A DNA stretch of 64,000 nucleotides from Lottia gigantea (taxonomy: Eukaryota > Mollusca > Gastropoda > Lottiidae), in contig NW_008707180.1 of the NCBI RefSeq assembly GCF_000327385.1, positions 644,573 to 708,572 of the forward strand, read 5' to 3'. Position numbers and translations under genes: made by a program. Below, in pieces: positions 38,936 to 49,600 of this stretch; positions within the stretch are counted from its first letter, which is position 1; each line of letters starts with the position of its first letter. The notes under the pieces were generated by a model, which did not search any database, was not told the DNA's origin, and worked only from the letters and a program-made list of their open reading frames with translations.

Positions 38936-40153
38936 ATGCTACAATGGATGGTAATGTTAGTTGTTCTAACCACTCAAGTACAAGCTTCACAAACAGACTG
39001 TCCAGAATCTTGTATGTGTCTAGGAGAATTTGTACAATGTCAAAATCTGAGTGATCATGCTACATTCCCATCTGGAACTGAAACTATTCTAATTGAACGA
39101 GCCAATATAAAGGAATTACATGTCAGCCATTTTGCTGGATTAGAATCTCTGAAAGTAATCGAATTTCGAGAAAACAGTAAAATTTCCATTATCAATTCTA
39201 ATGTTTTTTCGAATTTGAAACATTTAGATGGAATTTTCATCTCTGATACAAACATTGGAACCATTAAGGAGAACGCTTTTTACAATTTATCTCACTTGCG
39301 AACCCTAGATATACACCATTCAAACATCTCAAATATAGAGACTAAAGCATTCAACAAATTATCTCAAATTTCCCGAATCGAGTTGGCTTCAAATAATATA
39401 ACGTCCATATCATCCTCTGCCTTTCATGATATCACCGAAATCAAGTCATTCGTATTGTATCTGAATGAAATGAAAGAATTCCAAACCGATACTTTCCAGA
39501 ATATTCAGTGTAAAAGAGTTGAGTTTTATCTGAACACAATTCGAAATATACCTTGTAACTCTATTGAATCTCTGTTCACCTTTAGTAACGACACAAAATT
39601 TTATTCTAATAATTTCAAATGTGACTGTGGAATAAACTGGATGGCAGGGGTGCCAGAATTGCAATCCCATCTCTCAAACAACGTATGCTTAAATGGAACT
39701 AGCTTGGATGAGTTTTATACATCAGAAGCAGTTGCTGCTTGTGGACCATCGATTGGCTGTGGCCAAAGTTCTGCTGCGTCCACTGGTGTACCACATAGCT
39801 CTACAAAGAAAATAACACCAAAATATACAACGAAAATGTCCACGTTCTCATCAGTAACCACGTCAGTTGATGATACAAGAAAAACCCAAGAGACAGCCAA
39901 GTCCTCAGGACGCAGTTCTAGCACAGCTTCCCTGACAAATGACAAAGGAACGTCAAAGGCAACAGACAGCTATTTACACGTCACAATACCTACACAACAA
40001 ATTCTACAGAAAACAGCAAAAAAATCAACACGAATGCCAAAGGTTTCAAGAAAATTTTTGCCGAAAGTACAAGCCGATGGATCTTCAAATTCAAGCCAAA
40101 GTCTCGAAATAGTTTGTGTGTACTTATTACTCTTAACTTTTGGAATATTGTGA
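38936..40153 (+). CDS. Secreted/GPI-anchored leucine-rich-repeat protein, 405 aa
   Basis: An extracellular LRR protein, probably for adhesion or recognition; the ligand is unknown. Residues 1-17 form a signal peptide ('MLQWMVMLVVLTTQVQA'). An LRRNT cap follows ('CPESCMCLGEFVQC', 22-35), then about six degenerate LRRs with 'NLSHLRTLDIHHSNI'-type units, and an LRRCT cap starting 'NNFKCDCGINWM'. About 130 Ser/Thr/Lys-rich residues form a stalk. The protein ends in a short hydrophobic tail ('IVCVYLLLLTFGIL') after a small-residue stretch ('DGSSNSSQ'), typical of a GPI signal. The ATG at 38936 directly follows a strong acceptor ('tgtttatttacag'); an ATG at 38906 would lie in that polypyrimidine tract. 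The coding part is one exon. The stop codon overlaps a candidate LTR start (40149). No named orthologue recognised. Confidence 0.85.
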   Translation: MLQWMVMLVVLTTQVQASQTDCPESCMCLGEFVQCQNLSDHATFPSGTETILIERANIKELHVSHFAGLESLKVIEFRENSKISIINSNVFSNLKHLDGIFISDTNIGTIKENAFYNLSHLRTLDIHHSNISNIETKAFNKLSQISRIELASNNITSISSSAFHDITEIKSFVLYLNEMKEFQTDTFQNIQCKRVEFYLNTIRNIPCNSIESLFTFSNDTKFYSNNFKCDCGINWMAGVPELQSHLSNNVCLNGTSLDEFYTSEAVAACGPSIGCGQSSAASTGVPHSSTKKITPKYTTKMSTFSSVTTSVDDTRKTQETAKSSGRSSSTASLTNDKGTSKATDSYLHVTIPTQQILQKTAKKSTRMPKVSRKFLPKVQADGSSNSSQSLEIVCVYLLLLTFGIL

Positions 40154-40823
40154 CCATTTTTCATTTGTTAATTACCTACTCCGATTTCCAGGATTGGTTG
40201 GTCTTGGTCAATTTGTCCTTTTATTTCATTTTTATCTTATTTTGTTATATTTTAATGTTTAATTCATCTAGGTTCCCTTATACTCAGTTTTACTGTATTT
40301 TTCACTTAAGGGGGATAATCATGTTGAAATTCACCTTTAGATAAGTGGGCCAAGCATGGGTCGTATTTATTTCCATTTTATTATATGTTCACAATATGCT
40401 TAGCATTAGCTTTCATGTGATATGCATTTTAATAGGGTAGGGCTTGGGTTCGTATTTTTAATGTATTATTTTAACTCATAAGAGTACCAGGCAAGTCGGT
40501 TTATGGGGCACTCAAAATGTATAAATAGAGTTTAATTTCTGTCATTCGAGGAACTCTGTTATTTGAATTCACAGAGACACTGAGACTCCAGAACACAGAA
40601 GTCTGAAGGAACAGGTTCCCTATGTAAGTAGAGAGGCTTACATAGTAAGAGGAGATTAGGGAGATTTTGAATAAAAGATACTAGGTGTTAGTATCCTTAT
40701 CTACTGTACCGATACCCGTTTCCGCTCGGCGGGTACTCAATTTTGTTGAATAAAGTATATTTTGTTGTCAAGTGTGAATTATATATGTCTCTTTGTCCTA
40801 TATCTTGGTGTCTGCGGGTAACA
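40149..40823 (+). mobile_element. Candidate solo LTR (LTR retrotransposon relic)
   Basis: The ends 'tgtgacc' and 'ggtaaca' form a short inverted repeat with one mismatch. The 4-base flanks 40145-40148 and 40824-40827 are both 'atat'. Inside, in the order expected of U3-R-U5, are a TATA-like 'tataaatag' near 40520 and an AATAAA at 40749-40754. The length of 675 bp suits an LTR. No internal retroelement domain is adjacent, so it would be a solo LTR, perhaps of Ty3/gypsy type. The flank is AT-rich and could match by chance. Confidence 0.5.
40749..40754 (+). promoter_or_regulatory. AATAAA, possible poly(A) signal used by the LRR gene
   Basis: It lies about 600 bases after the LRR stop and within the candidate LTR, followed by a T/G-rich stretch ('tattttgttgtcaagtgtg'). 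If the LTR call is right, the host transcript would borrow the element's 3'-end signal. Confidence 0.45.
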
Positions 40824-43579
40824 ATATTTAACCTTCTGTCTTAGCGAAAAATGTGACGGATTAACAATATTCAGTGTCGCTCGTTACTTCTTTTGTTAGC
40901 AGTTTTTAACATTAGTTCTATATATAAACTGGTGTTTTGGTGAGGTAGTTTTTTGGTAAAAAGTGTGTATTATCAAAAACGTCGTAAATTATACCTTAAA
41001 ATATTTCTAAAGTATGCTATATATATATCTATGTATCTTCTTGTTCAAACTGAAGTTTTGAGTACTATTTGTTAATTAAGCAGTTTGACCTATAATGTTT
41101 TCCTTGCTCGTAAACCTGCCTACCAATCTCAAGGAATTGCTTAACTGGAGCAAGAAATATGACTTAAGTATTTTGTAGAGCCTGGATTTTGGCTACTCAC
41201 TCAAAATGAGTAGAAATATCTAAGAATGTTTTGAGGCCCCGGTTGTACTAAGATTGTAGTGTACCTGTATTGTAATAGCCAATACCAAACACAAATAATA
41301 TGGCCATTGCATGTCTATAAAATTGACAATAAGCGTTGGTATTATTAAGTGTTTATATTACATGGAATCGTTTCTGAAACAGCTCTGACGATCCTGGTGT
41401 TCAGACCATTGAATTGCACCAAATTATCGATGTTGATGCTGGAACATAATATATCGGAATAAGGTTGGTGTATTAAATACCAACAAAATCAGAAATCTAT
41501 AATATTGATGTTACCAACTATATTACTTCCGATCCAATAGTTTCCATCCATGTCTTTTGATTAAGCAATTGTGTTTATCTATGATCTGACGAGATTAGTA
41601 TGCATCTCCATTTTGTGTCAACTGATAAAATGATTTGTTCAATAAAGCATATCTTAATCAAATTTGGGATATGGGATATTCCTTGTTAATATATCATCTT
41701 ACTACTTATGAAAGTATTTTTTATTGGTTAGCATAAAGAATGATAACTTTTGACGCTGTTGTATCAAAATTCCGGGAAGAAATTTGTCAGATCATGTAGT
41801 AACAAGCAGATAAAAAACAAAAACGAAACATCTAGATCTTCATTTGAATCAGACTGTAACATTAAACAATCAATACAATTCTTTACTTCAAGTTGGGTCG
41901 GTTTGAATTTGGCACCATTGTTTTCAGACAGAATAATACCAGTTCTATTAGAATAAATACAGATTTTATAGATCGTGTCACCATTTAATTATAAAACAAC
42001 AATGTTAAAACGGAAATTAGACACGAACCTTATACTTTATGACTAATTGGATAAACTTCTTTCTACCTAGAAACCGGATGTTATTTATGTAGCATTGTTT
42101 CCAATCGATTTATGTTGATTTACTTGAACAAGTTTATAGATTCATCTTTACGAATAAAGTACACACTTGACGTTTCTTCTTCTGACTAAAATCCTGTCTC
42201 CTTATGTATAATAGATATCGAGAAGTCAAATTTGGTTTTTCTTGAATGTCAGTCGAGAGAGTGTAGAGAAGTTACGACTCAAAATCAATCCACTTGTTCA
42301 AATTTTTACAACAATAGCCTTATTGTCAAGACTTTTTATGATTTTATTATAAATACTTCAATATATACCCTGTAAATTGGAGTCACTGTATTATATCCCA
42401 GAAATTTATTAACATATTACGTTAATTCCTCAATATTATTGATCGGTTAATTTTTTTCCCTCAAGTCAGTTGTATTACCTGCACGAAACGAGATCATATC
42501 AATTTTATCAACTTACCCATATATACCAGTTCTTGCTTAACTCCAAGAAAACTCTCACAATAATAGATACATGTATAATATCTGATTTGGTAGGGACTAT
42601 TTTTCAACCATTAATACTGTGGCATACTACTACACTGGAGTTTAATGTAGGCTCATTGTTATCGTGCCATATTCTGCTATTTAGATGGAAAGGATAAAAT
42701 TGGCAGGGGACATAATTCTTTGATTGTAACTTGTCACATTATTTTAAAGAGGATGAATACAGTTGTTTAATTGTAAATTGTATAAAGATAATGTCTCTCT
42801 TCTATACACAGAAAACATTATAAAATAATATTTAATCAATAAAAATTAATACTTTTACCATAATGTTCAGTTTTAACCCTGATTTTAGACTGTTAAACAT
42901 GTATATTTCAAAATATACTAAGAAAATTAACATATTTATACTCCCAATTTAAAGAGAAGGTACAGATGAAACCGAAATTATTACACTATTTGTAATAACT
43001 GACAAGAGTTAAAACACATTGAATGTGACGACAATCTTAAAGGTCACGATTCGCCGTTTTCGGAGGTTGATTTGAGTCTTTTATATATGTCCAACGCCAT
43101 TGCGATTATCAGCTGTGTATGGTTGCTAATAATGAATGTGGACATGAGTATTCAAAATTTATGACTGCTATTCTTATTCCCACCCATACGCAACTGGTGA
43201 TCGCCATGTGTGAGGGTCCCCTTAAAGAGGAGATAAAAAAGAGGTGGATCGGACATTGGAATCTGAATAGGATTATGGATAGCTGAAATTGAGCGTTTAT
43301 CACAGCTGAAGCAAATAATTAGACAACGGTCTCCCTTTCAAGATAGGCCTCACGATAAGTTAAACTCATATCATATCGATTGATGGCTGACAGAAACTGT
43401 TTCAGTGAATCCAATAATAGTCTGTTATAGTTCTTTTGAAGTTGGGGTGAGGTGCGTGTGTGTTTGTGTGTTTGAAGTCCGTTTAATGTATTTATCTTGT
43501 AGTTCTATTCTAGAATTCAAGTTTTAAAACTGTCAATGGAGATAACAAAATATGTGAAAACATAAAAAAAACACCAAGC
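40824..43579. other. Intergenic DNA, no gene seen
   Basis: AT-rich sequence between the LRR gene with its LTR and the PAN-like gene. Short open frames have no splice or domain support. A MITE relic lies at about 43090-43215. Confidence 0.55.
43090..43215. mobile_element. Diverged second copy of the 'gccctcac' MITE family
   Basis: The left part 'gccattgcgattatcagctg' and right part 'caactggtgatcgccatgtg' are mutually inverted and match the ends of the element at 32623-32776. The centre differs. A small open frame on the minus strand across it is not a gene. Confidence 0.6.
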
Positions 43580-44825
43580 ATGTTTGGAATTTCCCTTGTA
43601 AAGACTGTCTGGATTATTTCAATAGTTTTCCTTTTGCACAGGACAGGTGGAGTAGTATATCGCGGCTTTGCTAACATGAGGGGATACCAGTTGAATTCTA
43701 GTGTGATGTGGTCTCATAAAGTTCGATCTGGAATCGATTGTACCATCTTATGTATATCTGACACCAGATGTCAAACTTATTTTGTAAACAAGATCAGTAA
43801 CTCGGTATTGTGTACAACGACTAGTTTATATCCACACCAACTGTACTCTCGGGTGACACCATTATCAAGTTCTAGAGGGTACAGCGATAAACGTAAGTGA
43901 ACACTGCTGTTTGAGATTTGGTTGAGAGATGCACGTAGGGGGTATTGGTATTGAATTCCAACCACCAAACCGGTAATATAAGTAATAGCATAAAATGATG
44001 TAATCTTGTGGTTGACTTTTTTTAAAACTTGAATTTGGCGGAATTGCAATTTATGAAAAAAACTAGACATTAACTGTTTTTCTCTATTGGAAGAAAAGTT
44101 GATAATATTTAAATATCAATATATAGTATTCGTCAGGTGTATGAAATTTCAACGGTCCATAGTATAGTCGGATATAGAATTACTCAGGTTTGTGAAAAAA
44201 ACGAGACATGAATTATTCTTGGTTTTTCTGATAGATTATATAGTTAGGTACACTCTAGAAAATGATTTTGGAATGGGGAAAATTTTTAGTCTCCTGAAGT
44301 TTAGCCTCACGCGCCTACTTGTGACGAAAGATCATAAAGTCAAAATGGACTTAAACATTACTCATTACAAACTGCTTTTTCAGGTTAGGTAGATTAATAT
44401 ACAAAAATATGTATTTAAATGGTGCTATTCTAATCTAGACATTTGATTATATTTCTATCGTATCTACATTAAATAAACTTTGATTTGGTGGTAAATTTTG
44501 GATTTTGGGAAATATTTTTTTTAGCTCTAATGTCTTTCAAAATCATTCTGTAGACATTTAAATATTGTACTTATGTTTTCTAGTGGAAAGTTCTAAGAAA
44601 CCCAGGAAATTATGACAATTTTGACGCCATTTTGCCTTCCGTCACAAGCGTGCGCGTAAGGCCAAACTTCAGGAGGCTGTAAAAATGTTTCATGGGGAAC
44701 ATTTTTCTGGAGCTGTAAGATATATTGAAAATATCTTTTTTTATATTACAGAATTCGCTCCAACAACATCAACCACCACCACTACAACAACAACAACCAC
44801 GCCAGACTCAGACGAGGATGATTAG
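43580..44825 (+). CDS. Small secreted PAN/apple-like protein with poly-Thr tail, 2 exons, 128 aa
   Basis: Exon 1 is 43580-43892 and exon 2 is 44752-44825; the donor 'gtaagt' and acceptor 'atattacag' join in frame. Residues 1 to ~23 form a signal peptide ('MFGISLVKTVWIISIVFLLH'). Cysteines at 54, 58, 64 and 78 in the pattern C-x3-C-x5-C, with 'SDTRCQTYFVN' between, resemble the core of a PAN/apple domain, a protein- or carbohydrate-binding module often duplicated in molluscan secreted proteins. Exon 2 encodes ten threonines in a row, then an acidic end ('PDSDEDD'); the tail is a likely O-glycosylation target. Function is not known; a role in mucus or extracellular matrix is only a guess. Confidence 0.75.
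44283..44686. repeat. Imperfect ~65-bp inverted repeat in the PAN-like gene intron
   Basis: 44283-44345 and 44620-44686 are reverse complements with mismatches ('ctcctgaagtttagcctcac' against 'aaggccaaacttcaggag'). Weaker pairing continues outward. It fits a degraded fold-back element or MITE. Confidence 0.7.
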
Positions 44826-45089
44826 GAGAATTTAACTTGCTTCATAGATTCACCTGTTACATAATAACATGGGAGAGTGGGCAAATGTTATTCCATAATT
44901 TATACAGTATCAGTATTCCAAGTTGCGTCTGCTGAATACTGCTCTTCTGGTACTTTTACTGTTATATCGTGGTGGTTCGATATCCAAACTCTTCTATTGC
45001 TATAATTCTAATTTGGTTTTTTGACTTCTAATTATTATTTCATCTTTTAAATTTTAGAACATTCAACGAATAGAATAACATGCTCTTTC

Positions 45090-45095
45090 AATAAA
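45090..45095 (+). promoter_or_regulatory. Poly(A) signal AATAAA of the PAN-like gene
   Basis: It lies 265 bases after the stop codon at 44825, in a T-rich 3' UTR. Confidence 0.5.
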
Positions 45096-45209
45096 AGTTT
45101 CAGATACTACATGTGGAATTCTAGATGATTACGTTGATTTGGATTAGTTGGTATAGAACACAATTTATACGAAGAACTTCGTCAGATAATAAATGGTGAG
45201 AGTAGTTGT

Positions 45210-45685
45210 TACTTACTGTCACATCTTGAAAATCGTTAAATTCGAACTTGACCAATATCTCTTTGTAATAGATGATCACACCAAATTTCATAGTCTACAG
45301 TTTTCAAAAACAAATTGTGACGCCTTTTTACTAAGTCAAGAGCAATAACTTAAAAGCAGTTTATTGAAAAATCGTCAATTTTGAACTTGCCCAACATCTC
45401 ATCAATATATCAGACCACACCAAATTTCATTTAAATTGGATGAAAACTGTAGTCTCAATTGTGTTCACAAACAAATTTTGACGCAAAACTGTTTATCGAA
45501 AGATCGTCAACTTCTAACTTGCCCAAGATCTCATCATTATAAATGATCACGTCAAATTTCATTTAAATTGGATGAAAACTGTAGTCTCTATTGTGTTCAC
45601 AGGCCAATTGTGGACGGACGGACCGACGGACGGACGGACAGGGGCGACGACAATTACGACCACATTATAATGTGGGCGTACAAAT
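45210..45685 (-). mobile_element. Pearl-like repeat, subfamily A, inverted copy
   Basis: Read on the minus strand it starts with 'acgcccacattataatgtgg', passes a 'gtccgtccgtcggtccgtcc' block and has three cores with 'gatgagatcttgggcaagtt'. It ends without the tail module. It lies between two convergent genes. Confidence 0.75.
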
Positions 45686-46501
45686 ACTTCAAACCATGAG
45701 CCTGGATCTGCATTTGAAGTACCTGTAAGCTATTTTGAAAAACTTTATCAAATATATAGAAACAAGAGCAACACATTTTAACTACCAAAAACACATGAAT
45801 TTAACATTAAATCGGAAGAAAGTACATTCAATTGCGCTCAAGAACATGATATGATGAGCTTACTTTTCAGATACACCTGAATTGAAATGGCATCAAAAGT
45901 GTTCACGAAGCAATATCAACCTACATATTACAGTCAGTTCCGTTATAAGTAAAATAAAGATAACGAACATAACCACAGAATGGCATCATGTGTTTCATAA
46001 AATGCTGATTTATAATAATTAATAATGAATGATGAACTTGAATTGATGAACTGGTATGAGTGAAGTAATCCTAGTTTCGTTTTGTGTTTTATGTGGGTTT
46101 GTCAGCCCCCTTTTAGCAGATTTGATTTTATTTGGTATAATTCAGTCTAATTAAAATATGATTACATTCTCATGTGAGATTTTGATGCTATAGCCTACAC
46201 AAATTTCAGACTGTTGAAGGGACAGATAGGCCATTTTTTTTCCAATCGTAGTCTCAGAAATTGAATTTTTTTTAGCTGAGCTATTTAGTAATAGTGTTCA
46301 CAGCTCACAGTCGAAATTTGAGTTTTCAGATCCATGTTGGTGCGTTTGAATGTTAAAATGACGACTCGTCAATATAAGATACTCTGTGATATATAGAAAA
46401 GACATCTATAGAAATAGTGAGTAAAATCCTAGTTTGAAGTATTTCAAAGGAATTATCTGTACGTTTTCATACATTTCTAGTACTTCTGAAGACTATTTAC
46501 A

Positions 46502-46507
46502 TTTATT
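46502..46507 (-). promoter_or_regulatory. Poly(A) signal AATAAA (minus strand) of the EGF-domain gene
   Basis: It lies about 120 bases downstream of the minus-strand stop codon at 46626-46628. Confidence 0.45.
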
Positions 46508-46625
46508 CAATATTAAAATCAACCTCCTAAAATGGCACACCTGTCCCTTTAAAGAATGAACAGATAATAGAAGGCAATTAACCGTCTGATAAAAAGGCGA
46601 AGCGAAACATTTAGATCAGTTGAAA

Positions 46626-49600
46626 TTAGTAGAGTAAAACCTGAAAGCAAATGAACACGGCAAAGATATTAACTATCAGTGATGGTTTAACAATTACTAT
46701 CGAGGATCTCAAACCAATCAAAATCTCTAACTGCTTCCTGAAAGTCATTTCTGAAAAAGAAAATATTTTCATAGACTTTATTGTAGCTTGTAGTAATTTT
46801 ATTTCGTGTGAATCGTCAGTCATGTAAGGAACACTAAGACAATTTTTAAAACAAAACTTTAGATTGGCGAAAATGTTGTTATAAACATATGATTTTATCG
46901 TAAAATTTTTAAACACAATCTCGTGTGATTGGAGAAATTAATCATTCTTTCCAGCAATGCTATATCGGTTATATATATATTTGCTTACCCGAAGATTTTA
47001 TTTTTTTCTTTTTTCTTAATTCGGCAAAATTGATAACAGAATTATCTTCTTCACAGATATTTCTGGCTGCATTATATTTAAAGCCACGTTTACAATGGCA
47101 AAAATACGAACCCTTTGTGTTAATACACAACTGATTTCTAGGGCACGTGGCTTGTTTGGTAAAACACTCATCGACATCTGAAAGCGAAATGCAAAGGATC
47201 GAACTCACGACTCAATATCAGAAGTCGACGATTATATCTTCAACAATGCAATGACAATTTATCATATGATTAAATGGAAATAGGGTACAAATATATCTCC
47301 TTTTAAAGCAAGTGTTTTAGGACTTTCATTTGCTTCAATATCAATCTAATTTCAACCTTTCTTTTAAACCATGATATAAATAGTGCAGATTATGCCATGT
47401 AGATCTGCTTCTACTGCCACTACAAATGAAAAGCAATCAATTTAATTAGTTAATAGGCCACACAGATAGTACATGTATTGTTCAGGAGGTATAACCTAAC
47501 TATAACGTGATGACATATTTATCACAGTATACTGTTGTTGGATTAGAAAGGAAATTACTTACCCACACATATTTTATATTTTAAATTCCATTCATAACCA
47601 GATTCAGTGCCTTCTTGACAGTTACATGTAAAGTTAAATTTACCGGCCATCAAACTATAAATATCTGTATTAGCTCCCTCCATCCACTTACATTCTTTAT
47701 TATATTCTATATCATGACAGGGATTGCTTGTATCAGTATCTTTATCGTAATAATATGACATCAATCCGTGAGAACTTAAAGCATAACAAGGTTCTTAAAG
47801 AAAGAAGAAGAGAATGGATGCAGAGAAACATTGAAATACTCTGAAATTGTATTTGTTAAAATTATATAGAGTTCGTCCGTGTGAACAGTTTTAGCTTTCA
47901 ATTTTGACACTGGTCCTTCTTACAGTGGTGCTACAGAGCTTTGACATTTCACTTGAATGACTAAAAGGTCTATATGGTCAAATTCTTTCAGTATTACAGA
48001 ATCACTCAGTCAAAGTCTTAGTTATTTGGAAGGAATTAGTTACAGGAATCTCTCGAATGGTGCAATATGCAAAGTCCCATGAATAAAAAAAAATCTATTT
48101 CTTACCAGGACAATAGAATAACTCTGCACATTGAAATGGAACTTGATCAGTCCGTACGTCTCTTAATGTAAAGTACTTGGGATTACTCGTGAAGTCTTGG
48201 ATTAATCCAGATCCCTGAATCTTTTCTAAACAGTTCGCCCCTGCTAAGATATGTCGTAATGAACTCTTACGATTCACCGTAAAATAACACATGTAGTATG
48301 ATGCTGACAACTGTAACAATAAATTGAATCTCGGTGATTCGATCACGTCGATTAAAATCGCGAGCGAATGTTTACGCCTGATCACGAAGGGGCACACGGA
48401 GTGTAGCCTATATAATAATATCACTCGATGGAATTTTGCCGTCGATAAGGTGTTGGTACACAATGAATGCAGCCATTCTGAACGTCAAATGTTCATCAAG
48501 TCCGATTGGTTTAAAAGCATCGGCCGTGAATTTAATTGCCGGTGATTCGTACAGGTCTTAAAAATCGTCCACATATTGGTGGATTTATACTTCTGAAGTG
48601 CCGTAATACCCTAGCAAACGTTACGCTGGCGTTAGCTGATGATTGCCTGCAGTCCTAGAGTCATTTTCCCAAGTGTAGACGCAGACGCTCGCATGCGCCG
48701 ACCTATTTTCTACATTTGATTGTCTGTGTTATCTATTAGCTTCTTGTGATTGGTTGAAACGCCGTTGTATGCAACTTGACGTCGTAAACGTTCAACACAC
48801 TCTGGAAAATGTTACACCGACTTGCGGTGAGTACTCTCTGACGTGGACAGTAAAAACCTATGCGCTGATGAACGCTGGCAACCGCCGAATACGAACGTAT
48901 GTTAGCGCATTACGGCCTTAGAAGTATAAATCCACCTTAGGATGGGTTCCCTTATTTTCATTTATGATATTGAAAATGCTAATACTTATATGAATAGAAA
49001 GTAGAAGTGTTCTAATGACTTGGAAAAATACCAGTTTGTCAAAAAATAATTCATAATCCGCTAAATTAGAAGAGAATTACGAGCAGAATTTCAATTAGTG
49101 ACTGATCAAGAAAGGTCAAAAAGTCTTTTTTTTATCCAGACATACATAGAAATTTATGATGGGTTAAACTCTTTATTATATGCAATAAGAACTTAATGAT
49201 ATGATTAGGAATACATGATAATTCATTAGAAACACTAATTAATCAAAAAGTTTGCTTAATTTGACACTAAAAATAAGGAAACCCATCTTTAAGCGGCCAC
49301 ATACGAGCGAATTTTTTGGGCAATTATAAAATTTGCCACGATTGGGTAATAAAATACGCTCGTCTGCCCCCAGCAAAAGATAATGGATAGTCTGGATAAT
49401 AATATTCCACATTTCATAATGAAATACTTGCTCATTTATGATTGATAAGCTTATACTTCATAATAATAATAATAGTTCACTTATATGGCGCAAATTACTT
49501 TTCAGTTCCTATTGCGCCCTCGATCAATAAATTTCTGTGAATGAAATAATACTCAAGAATCATTAAACAAGAAAGTTTTTAGGTTTTTCTTAAAGATGTC

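Noticed and set aside
43109-43303. 64-codon minus-strand open frame
   Set aside because: It overlaps a degraded MITE and has no domain or splice support.
48324-48545. 73-codon plus-strand open frame
   Set aside because: It lies opposite the intron upstream of the minus-strand EGF-gene exon 48106-48310 and has no similarity to a known domain.
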